From the NCBI GenBank assembly GCA_045546255.1, contig JAZQCK010000078.1, forward strand, positions 5,576-69,575: 64,000 nt of DNA, given 5' to 3'. The DNA comes from RGIG5612 sp045546255. Its GTDB lineage: Bacteria; Bacillota; Clostridia; Lachnospirales; Lachnospiraceae. Under the pieces are notes generated by a model. That model was given only the letters and a program-made list of their open reading frames with translations, did not search any database and was not told the DNA's origin. Within the stretch, counting starts at the first letter, position 1, and every line of letters begins with the position of its first letter. The position numbers and the translations under genes are program-made. Of the stretch, positions 41,872-50,244 are shown one piece after another.

Positions 41872-42945
41872 ATGGTTACACCTGAGATTAAGATACCATT
41901 TGATCAGGATGAGATGACGATCCTGGATTACTATCCGGGATTCCGGCCGGGTGAAAATGGTCTTCCGATCTATAAGACCCCGATCCAGCCGGTCGAGAAT
42001 ATCAAAATGTTTCTTGCCGGCGAGAAACCGCTTTGGATGCCATCCTCCTATGAGATGCTGATGTTTAATCCGGACATCATTCCGGATAATATTGCAAGAG
42101 CGATGGTCATTCAGCAGACGCCGTTCTTCCCGGAAAGTGTGTACAACAAAGATTATTTTGGCATTGAGTGGGAGTTCGTTCCAAGTGCGAACGGTTCGAC
42201 CGTCCGCCCGGGAAAACCATTCTTAGAGGATATCAACGATTGGGAGAAAAAAGTCGTCTTCCCGGATGTCAGCAAATGGGATTGGGCAGGCTGCCTTGCA
42301 AAAAACCGTGATTTCTTAAATGACAGAAGAGCGATCAAGATGACGATCTTTACCGGCTTCTTTGAGCGTCTCATTTCCTTTGTGGATATGACGCCGGCGC
42401 TTCTTGCCATGATCGATGAAGACGAGCAGGATGCGGTTCACGCTCTCTTTGACCGCCTTTGCTACTTCTATGATGATCTGCTGTATCATATGGCAAAATG
42501 GTTCCAGCCGGATATGGTCTGGTTCCACGATGACTGGGGAAGCCAGAGAGCTCCGCTGTTCTCCTATGACACTTGCCATGAGATGGTAATGCCATATCTC
42601 AGAAGAGTCGTGGATTCTGCGCATAAGTACGGAATCGGTTTCGAATTCCATTGCTGCGGAAATGACGAGCTCCTTGTTCCGTGCATGATCGATGCTGGCG
42701 TTGATATGTGGGCCGGACAGACCATGAACAACAAAGAAAAGCTTTATAAAGAATATGGCAAAGATATCAAACTCGGAGTCGAGCCTCCGATGCTTCCTCC
42801 GGATACGCCGGATGAAGTTTTAAAGGATGAGGTGAAGAAATTCCTCGACACCTATCCGGAGAATTGTTATGTTGGCATGCAGTTCGGTATGGATCCGAGA
42901 TATTACAGCTATATCTACGAAGAAAGCAGAAAACGATATAATTGA
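41872..42945 (+). CDS. Uroporphyrinogen-decarboxylase-fold protein (UroD-B)
   Basis: 357 residues. Features of the UroD/MtaA superfamily: MTIFTGFFERLISFVDMTPALLAMI near 145, PDMVWFHDDWGSQRAPLFSYDTCHEMVMPYLRRV near 220-252, and GIGFEFHCCGNDELLVPCMIDAGVDMWAGQ near 262-291. HCC and the later Cys are placed like the zinc ligands of methyltransferase MtaA/MtbA (H-x-C...C), so a metal-dependent transferase is possible. No corrinoid protein is encoded nearby. RBS AAAGGAGAG before ATG 41872. It shares fold but little alignable sequence with UroD-A. It ends before a bidirectional terminator. Confidence 0.78.
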   Translation: MVTPEIKIPFDQDEMTILDYYPGFRPGENGLPIYKTPIQPVENIKMFLAGEKPLWMPSSYEMLMFNPDIIPDNIARAMVIQQTPFFPESVYNKDYFGIEWEFVPSANGSTVRPGKPFLEDINDWEKKVVFPDVSKWDWAGCLAKNRDFLNDRRAIKMTIFTGFFERLISFVDMTPALLAMIDEDEQDAVHALFDRLCYFYDDLLYHMAKWFQPDMVWFHDDWGSQRAPLFSYDTCHEMVMPYLRRVVDSAHKYGIGFEFHCCGNDELLVPCMIDAGVDMWAGQTMNNKEKLYKEYGKDIKLGVEPPMLPPDTPDEVLKDEVKKFLDTYPENCYVGMQFGMDPRYYSYIYEESRKRYN

Positions 42946-42982
42946 CAGGATCGAAAAATCATTAAAAAACTTTTGATAAGAT

Positions 42983-43012
42983 ATAAAAGGATCTGCGTGC
43001 AGATCCTTTTAT
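42983..43012. terminator. Bidirectional terminator, UroD-B/LysR-2
   Basis: Perfect 14-bp stem ATAAAAGGATCTGC/GCAGATCCTTTTAT with a GT loop, between convergent genes. Confidence 0.92.
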
Positions 43013-43027
43013 TATGCAGTGGGTTTC

Positions 43028-43933
43028 TTAACTTTTATATGCATCTTCATAGCAGGCATGGATATATTCAGCTACTTTTTTTAAATATATTTTTTTGGAG
43101 TCTTTATGCCAGACGCCAGCAATATGATTGAATTTCCCGGTCGGGACAGCAACCAGGTTTTTATCCGCGTAATCGCCAAAAAGGGAAGCACCGACAATGA
43201 TTCCGGAGCCTTGAGCAACAAAATCTTCTGCGGCTTTTGTATTTGAGCCGGCAGCATTCGTCTGCATGACAATATAGCTCGGATCCAGATCAAAGGCATT
43301 GATATCTTTTTGGACAAAGTTGATCGATGCTCCGAATAAATTGTCGAGTGTAGTTCCGGCTACAAAAGGTTCGTTTCGAAAGACTTTATAGTCCACCCCT
43401 TCGTGATAGAGTGGGTGATCTTTTGATACTAGGATACAGATCTCAAAGGAGTAGATCGGGAATGTACAGAAAAGATCTGTTTCCGGGATGAAACGGTCCA
43501 GCGTAACGACAAAATCCGCTGTTCCGTCCACAAGTTTCAGCGGCCAGGCATCCGGCTGCGTCGCAGAGGTTTCAATTGAGATCTCCGTATCTGTTTCCGG
43601 AATAAAAAGTGGCTTGATCGTTCTTAAAAGATCAAATTCAGGCTGATTCAGCGTCAAAAGCTTTACCGTATTATTATCGGATTGAAAGAGATCCTTTATC
43701 TCAAGTATTTTCTCATTGTATTCTGTATTTGCTTCTAAAAAGCGTTTTCCCCAGGTCGTAAGGGTCACTTTGTGAGAATTTCTGTTCAGCAGCGTAAAAC
43801 CCAGATTTGCCTCCAGGCGGGCAATGTTTTTGCTGACTGCCTGCTGGGAAATGCCCAGCTCTCTGGCAGTCCCGGAAAAACTAAGTGTCTTTGATAAACT
43901 GAAAAAAGTCTCGATCAGAATATCCCTGCTCAT
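43028..43933 (-). CDS. LysR-type transcriptional regulator (LysR-2)
   Basis: 301 residues. Winged helix ETFFSLSKTLSFSGTAREL near 9-27 and recognition helix SQQAVSKNIARLEANLGFTLL near 30-50, very close to LysR-1 in the helix contacting DNA; the effector domains are much less similar. AAGGAG precedes ATG 43933. It is divergent from Apr-2, with dyad 5 in the gap. The shared recognition helix and shared dyads suggest that both regulators read the same operator with different ligands (inference). Confidence 0.9.
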   Translation of the reverse strand: MSRDILIETFFSLSKTLSFSGTARELGISQQAVSKNIARLEANLGFTLLNRNSHKVTLTTWGKRFLEANTEYNEKILEIKDLFQSDNNTVKLLTLNQPEFDLLRTIKPLFIPETDTEISIETSATQPDAWPLKLVDGTADFVVTLDRFIPETDLFCTFPIYSFEICILVSKDHPLYHEGVDYKVFRNEPFVAGTTLDNLFGASINFVQKDINAFDLDPSYIVMQTNAAGSNTKAAEDFVAQGSGIIVGASLFGDYADKNLVAVPTGKFNHIAGVWHKDSKKIYLKKVAEYIHACYEDAYKS

Positions 43934-44008
43934 GATCTAAATCTCCTTTTCTGCATCTATCATACTATGTTCTGCTACAACTGTAAAACAAAGCTGTCAT
44001 CCCTTTGG

Positions 44009-44024
44009 ACAACTTTTATGTTGT
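44009..44024. promoter_or_regulatory. Dyad operator candidate 5 (ACAAC-N6-GTTGT)
   Basis: ACAAC TTTTAT GTTGT (extended GACAAC/GTTGTT), 75 bases from the LysR-2 start and 137 from Apr-2. Confidence 0.7.
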
Positions 44025-44160
44025 TCAAGTAGCGGATAAGATTTGTTTCCCAAATTCCTGCTTGCTTTTTAAAATAAAAACAGCTAAAGAACAAATACCT
44101 GTCTGACATATGCAGATAAGGAATGCAGGAAATTCTGAAAGGAAAGGAATAGAATCCAGA

Positions 44161-45858
44161 ATGAAAAAACCGGAGTTAAACGAAATAAAAATTTACGACT
44201 GTGACTTTCTTGTGGTGGGCGGCGGAGATGCCGGCTGCAGTGCGGCGATCGAAGCGGCTGAAAACGGTGTGAAGACGATCCTCCTTGAAAAAGCAAAGAC
44301 AGAGCGAAGCGGCCATTCCGGCATGGGAATGGATCATGTTATGGATTTCCCGAGAGAAGGCGTCACAAACCTGGAATATGTGAAATTCTTTATGGGTCGG
44401 CACGAACTTTTAGGAGGTCCGGGAGCCCTTATGAATCCGAACGTCGGCTATATCCTGGGTGCGAAAAGCTGGTGGGCTCTTGAAAAAATGGAGCGCTGGG
44501 GCTATCCGATGCGCTGGGAAGATGATGATTATCACTGGGTCCGCAATGGCTGGTTCGGTAAAAAAATCATGATCGGTGTTCACTGGCTGGATGTGAAGCC
44601 TGTGATGGCGAAGAAGTGCAGGGAAGTTGGTGTTCAGGTATTAGACCGTACCATGATGGTTGATCTGTTAACTGACCAAAATGGAAAAGTCTGCGGAGCA
44701 ACTGCCCTTAATGTCAGGACAGGAGAATTCTGTGTCATTAAGGCGAGAGCAGTTGTGGTCTGCACCAACAATCTTTCCAGACATTATTCCGGCGAGACAC
44801 CGATGCACTGGAAATATAAAATGCGCTATCACGGCCATCCTAGTTCGATTTCCGGAGATGGATTTAATGCATGTTATAAAGTGGGCGCAAAACTTGCCAA
44901 CATGGACATTGCAACGGACTGGAACTACCGGATCCGAGATGATATCACTCTTCCGTTTGGATCAATCGACCATGGGGATGGCATCCGCGGTCAGTGGATG
45001 AATGCAAAAGGAGAGGCAATCCCGTTCCCGACGGCTAAGATGTATGACGAGATTGAAAAAGCAGGCTTAGATCCGATCTATTGCACGATCGAGCATTTTA
45101 ATGACACCTATCAGAAACGAAATGAGATCTGCATTGCGGATGAGCGCTTTGTATCTTTATATCTGGGTGAGCAAAGAGGTTTTAATCCAAAGAATCACAG
45201 ATATGAACTGATGGAAAACCGCAGATTTGGCTTTTACGGCCTTTCCGGTATCTTTACGGATGAAAATTTCTACTCAGGCGTTGAAGGACTTTACATTGCA
45301 GGTGATACGGCACTGGGACTTGGAGGATGCGGCTCAGCCTGCATCAGCGGCATTATTGTAGGAAGCCAGATGAAAGAATACTGCGCTTCGGCACCGGAAC
45401 CTGAGATCGATATGCAGCACGTGCAGGATGTCATCGACGAGGTCTACGCGCCGATCTTTGTGGAAGACGGAACAGAGCCGATGGAAATGGAAAGTTCGAT
45501 CCGCTATATCAATGACCATTACGTTGGAATGCATATCTCTGAAGGTAAGCTGAAAGAAGGTTTAAAGAGGCTCGGATCTTTGAAGAGAGCGTTTATGCCG
45601 CAGCTGATGGCAAAAACCCCGCATGATCTGATGAGATGCGTTGAAGTCCGGAATATCTTTGACGGAAGTGTGCTTCATTTGAGGGCCTGCATGGAAAGAA
45701 AGGAATCCAGAGGAAACTTTATCCGGAATGATTATCCGGAACGGAATCCAGCAAATGACAACTACATTTCCATTTGCCACATCGTAGACGGAAAAGATGT
45801 GATCGAGATGATGCGCGCACCGGAATTAAAACCTGAATATCTGGAGGAGGGCAAATAA
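44161..45858 (+). CDS. AprA-like FAD flavoprotein subunit (Apr-2)
   Basis: 565 residues, paralogue of Apr-1 with most positions identical by eye, a one-residue gap near 120 (EDDD against EDTDD), and many synonymous differences. It keeps LVVGGGDAGCSAAIEAAENG, RSGHSGMGMDHV and the C-terminal MERKESRGNF...DYPERNP. Notable substitutions cluster around residues 205-212 (VVCTNNLSRHYSG against VMVSTCNLARNYT-type). I chose ATG 44161, which aligns with the Apr-1 start; an ATG at 44110 would add 17 unrelated residues. The nearest ribosome site (AAAGGA) is about 13 bases away, longer than ideal. Fd-2 follows immediately. Confidence 0.85.
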   Translation: MKKPELNEIKIYDCDFLVVGGGDAGCSAAIEAAENGVKTILLEKAKTERSGHSGMGMDHVMDFPREGVTNLEYVKFFMGRHELLGGPGALMNPNVGYILGAKSWWALEKMERWGYPMRWEDDDYHWVRNGWFGKKIMIGVHWLDVKPVMAKKCREVGVQVLDRTMMVDLLTDQNGKVCGATALNVRTGEFCVIKARAVVVCTNNLSRHYSGETPMHWKYKMRYHGHPSSISGDGFNACYKVGAKLANMDIATDWNYRIRDDITLPFGSIDHGDGIRGQWMNAKGEAIPFPTAKMYDEIEKAGLDPIYCTIEHFNDTYQKRNEICIADERFVSLYLGEQRGFNPKNHRYELMENRRFGFYGLSGIFTDENFYSGVEGLYIAGDTALGLGGCGSACISGIIVGSQMKEYCASAPEPEIDMQHVQDVIDEVYAPIFVEDGTEPMEMESSIRYINDHYVGMHISEGKLKEGLKRLGSLKRAFMPQLMAKTPHDLMRCVEVRNIFDGSVLHLRACMERKESRGNFIRNDYPERNPANDNYISICHIVDGKDVIEMMRAPELKPEYLEEGK

Positions 45859-46059
45859 ATGAAAGTTGTAAAGATTGAAAACGACAAATGCATTAAATGC
45901 ATGAAATGTTACGACAATTGCCCGGAGGACGTTCTTGCTGTAAACGAGGCAGGCTATCCATATCTGAAATATGATGGAGAATGCTGGTTCTGCGGTATCT
46001 GCTGGATGAATTGTCCGAAACGCTGTATCGAGATCAGATTACCGGCTTCACTTTGGTAG
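45859..46059 (+). CDS. AprB-like 2[4Fe-4S] ferredoxin subunit (Fd-2)
   Basis: 66 residues, two C-x2-C-x2-C-x3-CP clusters as in Fd-1, from which it differs only by Ala for Glu near residue 31 and Ile for Leu near 59. The ATG directly abuts the Apr-2 stop, and GGAGGGC in the last Apr-2 codons is the ribosome site. The extreme conservation against many synonymous base changes means the whole surface is constrained, as expected for a protein docking to more than one partner. Confidence 0.93.
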   Translation: MKVVKIENDKCIKCMKCYDNCPEDVLAVNEAGYPYLKYDGECWFCGICWMNCPKRCIEIRLPASLW

Positions 46060-46108
46060 AAACAGAATGAAACCGTACGCACAGTGCGGAAGTGGAAAGG
46101 AGAAACGA

Positions 46109-47113
46109 ATGAAAATTTTTGCTTTGACCTGCGGCCAAAAAGGCGCAAACTGCGAGATCTTCGCAAAAGAAGCACTGCATGCTGCAGAAGAGCTTGGCGC
46201 AGAAGTTGAATTTTGCAGAATGCTGGACCTCAATATCCACACCTGCAATATCTGCTGGCCATGCCCGGTCATCATGAAAGGCGCAGAATACTGCATCCAC
46301 AAAGATGACGCTGCCTGGCTTTATAACAAGATCATGGACTGCGATGGCTTCCTGCTTGCAGCTCCGTGCTATTCCCTGACGCCTCCGGGAATGCTCCTTA
46401 CGATCCGTGACAGAATCATGGGCCCGAGAGTTGACGTAGCGTCAAATTGGGAATCCTACAAGAATAAAGGCGTGGATGCGAAATTTGAGTTTGGTGAGCA
46501 GAATATCGATGAACGTCTCTTTAGACGTAAGGTCGGTGCCATGATCTCCGTCGGCGGAGCAACAACAGAGCATTGGGTTTCTCTTTGTCTGGCATCTATG
46601 CAGACCTTAATGTTCTCTGCGCAGTTTAATATTGCAGATCAGATGAATGTTACGGGCGTATCGGATCAAGGTGCAGCGTGCTTCTATCCGGATCTTTTAG
46701 AGCGTGCCCGAGAGCTTGGAAGAAACATGGTCAAGAGCTTTGAGACGGAGGTTCCTTATGAGCTCAATGATGCGCCGGATCATAAAAATCCGTACTTCGG
46801 AGAAGAGCATATCTGTCCGATGTGCCATCAGGGCCTGATGATGCTGTATCCGGGAACCGATAAAGTCTCCTGCGCCGTCTGCGGTATCGACGGAACGATC
46901 GATGTTGTAGATGGTGAAGTAAAAGTGACCTTTACGGAAGAGCAGAAATCCCACTCCCGTTATCTGTATCAGGGACTGAAGGATCACAATGATGAGGTTA
47001 TGGCGGTTTCGGATGCCTTTGCTCCGAACAGACCGTTTATCAAAGAAAAAGTTGCGGCTTACAAACCGTGGGATGAGAAATACATGGTTAAACCGCCGCG
47101 TGATAAAAAATAA
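46109..47113 (+). CDS. ISF-like flavoprotein with C-terminal ribbon (ISF-3)
   Basis: 334 residues, closest to ISF-2 (same operon position). MKIFALTCGQKGANCEIF at the start; CNICWPCPVIMKGAEYC near 48-64; VGAMISVGGATTEHWVSL near 143; ribbon CPMCHQGLMM...CAVCGIDG near 237-261. ATG 46109 follows AAAGGAG; the upstream ATG at 46067 has no site. It lies 49 bases after Fd-2. Flavin and [4Fe-4S] cofactors are expected; the ribbon metal is unknown. Confidence 0.85.
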   Translation: MKIFALTCGQKGANCEIFAKEALHAAEELGAEVEFCRMLDLNIHTCNICWPCPVIMKGAEYCIHKDDAAWLYNKIMDCDGFLLAAPCYSLTPPGMLLTIRDRIMGPRVDVASNWESYKNKGVDAKFEFGEQNIDERLFRRKVGAMISVGGATTEHWVSLCLASMQTLMFSAQFNIADQMNVTGVSDQGAACFYPDLLERARELGRNMVKSFETEVPYELNDAPDHKNPYFGEEHICPMCHQGLMMLYPGTDKVSCAVCGIDGTIDVVDGEVKVTFTEEQKSHSRYLYQGLKDHNDEVMAVSDAFAPNRPFIKEKVAAYKPWDEKYMVKPPRDKK

Positions 47114-47170
47114 TAAGGGAATTACGATTGGTAACTTATTGGATATTCATTTTATGAAGGAGAGGAAGAT

Positions 47171-48607
47171 ATGGAAAAGAGTAATAAAATGAAATGGTAT
47201 CATTATCTTGGCTTTGCTCTGGGTGAGTCATCTTACACATTCCAGAATACAATGATCGCCTCCTACATGGTTTTGTATTTTACAACTGCTGTGGGTGTCA
47301 GCGCTCTTGCTGTAGGTACCATGACGTTGATCTGCAGGATCGTAGATGCATTTACAGATATCGGATTCGGAATGATCGCCGACAGAACGAAGAAGAACCG
47401 CTTCGGTAAGTTTAAACCGTGGTATCTGGGATCTCTTATCCCGACCGCCGTCGCGTTCGTTTTTGTCTTTGGTGTACCGGGAGCCATTGGTACAGGTTCT
47501 GCTATGGCGGTCCTGTTCATGTATATTATTTACATTCTTTACGGGTCGATCTTTGCAACCGTCAACTTCCAGTGGCTTTCTGCCCAGACGGCTGTCTGCA
47601 CCGATGATCCGAAAGAGAAGAGAACGATGACGACCTGGAGACAGTGGTCTGCAGCCGCAACCGGTGTTTTGATTTCTTATTTTGGAATCAATTTGATCTT
47701 AAAGTTCAGTAACTTTGACATGACAAACCGCAGAGGCTACATGATCACAGCCATGATCGTAAGTGGCATCACTTTGGTATTTGCCATCATTGCAGCAATC
47801 ACCAGTAAAGAGCGTTCCACACTCCGTATGTGGGATCAGGCGGCTGCTGATGCCAGCGAAAATCCGGCTGAGAAACTGAAGATCAAAGATGAGTTCCGTG
47901 TATTTAAAGGCAATAAACTGTTATGGGGAGCTTTGCTGATCAACGTCTTCATGTTCATGATGGCAACCGCAACCACGACTTTAACATCCTATTACTACAC
48001 TTATTATCAGGGAAATCCGGCAATGATCGCAACGGTTATGACAACGGCTACCATTGTAGGTGCGATCTTCAATACGGTTGTCGGTCCGATCTTAAGCCAG
48101 AAGTTAAAAAGAAATGCGCTGTACTTTATCTCAGGCGGAGCAATGCTTGTCTGCTGGATCATGACATGGCTCAGCCAAGGAAATATTCCGGTGCTGATCA
48201 TCGGACAGTGTATCTTCCAGAGTTTCCTTCAGCTATTTAATGCGATCATCTTCCGCTCCATGCCGGATGCGATCGACTGGGGCGAGTGGAAATACGGCAT
48301 CAATGCCCCTGGTATCGTTACCGCATTTATTTCCTTCTGCCAGAAATTAGGGCTTGGTATTTCAACCTATGTGGTAACCCTGGCACTGACACTTGTTGGA
48401 TATAAAGAAGGTGCAATCGAGCAGACGGCGGCAGCACAGACCGGTATTTCCATTATCTATCCGCTGCTTCCGATCATCTTTATCTTCCTGACTCTGATCG
48501 GTTTCTTCCTGATCAACTCAGTAAAAGAGAGCGAACTGATCCAGATGAGAAAAGATCTGAACGCAAAACGCGGTATTGCATTTGATGAGAAAAACGCAAT
48601 CGTCTAA
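47171..48607 (+). CDS. GPH-type cation symporter (MFS_2), copy 2
   Basis: 478 residues, twelve predicted helices, clear paralogue of the symporter at 38781 (MKWYHYLGFALGESSYTFQNT near 7; MIADRTKKNRFGKFKPWYL near 72; PDAIDWGEWKYGINAPGI near 364). Both copies end EKNAIV or AKNAIV. RBS GAAGGAGAGG before ATG 47171. Differences lie mainly in mid-protein loops and helices 5-6, suggesting related but distinct substrates. Confidence 0.85.
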   Translation: MEKSNKMKWYHYLGFALGESSYTFQNTMIASYMVLYFTTAVGVSALAVGTMTLICRIVDAFTDIGFGMIADRTKKNRFGKFKPWYLGSLIPTAVAFVFVFGVPGAIGTGSAMAVLFMYIIYILYGSIFATVNFQWLSAQTAVCTDDPKEKRTMTTWRQWSAAATGVLISYFGINLILKFSNFDMTNRRGYMITAMIVSGITLVFAIIAAITSKERSTLRMWDQAAADASENPAEKLKIKDEFRVFKGNKLLWGALLINVFMFMMATATTTLTSYYYTYYQGNPAMIATVMTTATIVGAIFNTVVGPILSQKLKRNALYFISGGAMLVCWIMTWLSQGNIPVLIIGQCIFQSFLQLFNAIIFRSMPDAIDWGEWKYGINAPGIVTAFISFCQKLGLGISTYVVTLALTLVGYKEGAIEQTAAAQTGISIIYPLLPIIFIFLTLIGFFLINSVKESELIQMRKDLNAKRGIAFDEKNAIV

Positions 48608-48709
48608 TCGTGATCATAGAAGTTTGTGTTTTCCATAATTTGGGCAGGCTGCTTTGTGGCGGCCTGCCTCCCTCTAAAACAACATTGCATTAATTAATAA
48701 AGGAGTCAT

Positions 48710-49654
48710 ATGAAAATATTAGGAATCAGCTGCGGAAGAAAAGACGGAAATTCAGAACTCTTATTGAAGAAAGCGCTCATGGAAGCAAACGAAAAAGGCT
48801 TTGAGGTGGAGTATCTAAGGTTGCAGGAGCATCATATCAATCCCTGCACTGGATGTGAGCTTTGCTCCAATTCCGATAACTGGCCGGACGGGAAATTTCC
48901 GGAAAGCGGATATTTCTGCTGCTATAAAGAAGACAGTGATCATTTATCCTATATCGTGGATAAAGTTAAAGAGGCTGACGGGATCATTCTTTCCACAGCA
49001 ATCTATAATCTTACGGTCCCAGGGATCCTTTTAGTCCTTTTAAACCGGATCCATTCCAAGAACTTTGCAAAGCATCATGAGATTGCAGGGCAGCAGCACA
49101 CGCTCTGCGCAACGATCGCTGTCGGCGGAAGCGACATGACGAACCTGATCAAACCAATGTTGAATTTCACAGCCGTGGAGCTTTGCGGAAGCCAGATGAA
49201 CCTGGTGGACCAGATGGTCGTTCAATTCTGTTCTGCAAAAGATTACATGGCACTGCTGGATGAAAAAATTGAACGTGCCGGGCTTTTGGGAAGACGTATG
49301 GCAGATGCCCTGATGAATCAGGATGAGCCATATTACCGCGGAGGAGAAGACAATCCGGAATTCTGTCCTGTCTGCCATGGTGATGTCCTTCAGTTAAATG
49401 GAAACCGTGTCCGCTGTCCGGTCTGCAATATTCAGGGAGATGTCCGTTTTGCAGATAACGGAAAGATGTATGTTGCCTGGGATGGCGGGGCAGAGCTTTG
49501 CAGGCTGAATGATAACCCGAACGAGGAAGAAGTTCATGTAAAGCAGCGGGCACCTTTCAAAGCGGTACGTGAGAATAAAGAACGCATTCAGGAAGTGAAA
49601 CATGCTTTGTCAGATTGGATCACACCTCTTCCGGCTCCGCCGTTGAACCGGTGA
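48710..49654 (+). CDS. ISF-like flavoprotein with C-terminal ribbon (ISF-4)
   Basis: 314 residues, the most divergent of the four. MKILGISCGRKDGNSELLLK start; CTGCELC near 46-52 with a later FCC pair near 69-71, the Cys group being spread by an insert; LSTAIYNLTVPGILLVLLNR near 96; a tryptophan-free VGGSDMTNLI near 137. Ribbon CPVCHGDVLQL...CPVCNIQG near 224-246. RBS AAAGGAG. It stands between symporter 2 and the short TPR gene, with a GGCAGGC/GCCTGCC hairpin upstream (about 48642-48667). It might serve a different partner from ISF-1 to ISF-3. Confidence 0.82.
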   Translation: MKILGISCGRKDGNSELLLKKALMEANEKGFEVEYLRLQEHHINPCTGCELCSNSDNWPDGKFPESGYFCCYKEDSDHLSYIVDKVKEADGIILSTAIYNLTVPGILLVLLNRIHSKNFAKHHEIAGQQHTLCATIAVGGSDMTNLIKPMLNFTAVELCGSQMNLVDQMVVQFCSAKDYMALLDEKIERAGLLGRRMADALMNQDEPYYRGGEDNPEFCPVCHGDVLQLNGNRVRCPVCNIQGDVRFADNGKMYVAWDGGAELCRLNDNPNEEEVHVKQRAPFKAVRENKERIQEVKHALSDWITPLPAPPLNR

Positions 49655-49730
49655 TCTTTCAGGAAAGTGGCCTGATCGGCATTATAAGCTATAACGAATA
49701 AACTGTCTGGAATACAGGAGGATCGAAGAA

Positions 49731-50024
49731 ATGGACTATGTTGCAAATTCAGGAAGACTGTTAAAAGATAAAAAAGCAATGGCAGCATTTCTGGTCTGTA
49801 CAGAAGGAATTGCGGAAAATGACAGTGATCTGAAAGATCTTTATATCAATCAGGGAACGGCATTCCTTTGCATGAAAAAATACAAAGACGCTATATCCAG
49901 TTTTGATAAAGCGTTGGAACTGGCTCCTGATGATGAGTCAGCTAAACATAACAGAGAAATAGCTGTGCGTTCTGAAGAAGCACAGCAGCCGCTGACGGAT
50001 GACATCATCATCAAGGGAATCTAA
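49731..50024 (+). CDS. Short TPR protein, right bookend of the flavin cluster
   Basis: 97 residues. MDYVANSGRLLKDKKAMAAF at the start matches the left TPR protein (27105), followed by about two TPR units (LYINQGTAFLCMKKYKDAIS, then FDKALELAPDDESAKHNRE) and the same final residues IIKGI. It looks like an internally shortened paralogue that lost the middle repeats while keeping both ends. RBS AGGAGG at 8 bases. The terminator at 50096 closes the cluster. Confidence 0.82.
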   Translation: MDYVANSGRLLKDKKAMAAFLVCTEGIAENDSDLKDLYINQGTAFLCMKKYKDAISSFDKALELAPDDESAKHNREIAVRSEEAQQPLTDDIIIKGI

Positions 50025-50095
50025 TTTATCGGTATTTCATTTTTAAAATACATTTTGAGCATTCGGTGGCGGATCATTTGACCTGCCGAACAGAG

Positions 50096-50123
50096 AAGGT
50101 CCTGTATAGCTGCAGGATCTTTT
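50096..50123 (+). terminator. Terminator at the right end of the cluster
   Basis: AAGGTCCTG/CAGGATCTT stem (one G-U) with an 8-base loop, then TTTCT. Confidence 0.8.
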
Positions 50124-50244
50124 CTGCTATGCAGGAGGAACGTTGTTTTTCTCTTATGTCGATGAAATAACTGTATTTTCGCCTGAAAAGAGGTATAATA
50201 AGATCAACATAGAGAGATGAACCGGAAAGAATGGAGCAGTAAAA

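Noticed and set aside
35732..48607. Dissimilatory sulfate reduction locus
   Set aside because: Only AprA/AprB-like genes are present; no sat, dsrAB, qmo or sulfate permease, and the genes adjoin organic-substrate symporters and a hydrolase.
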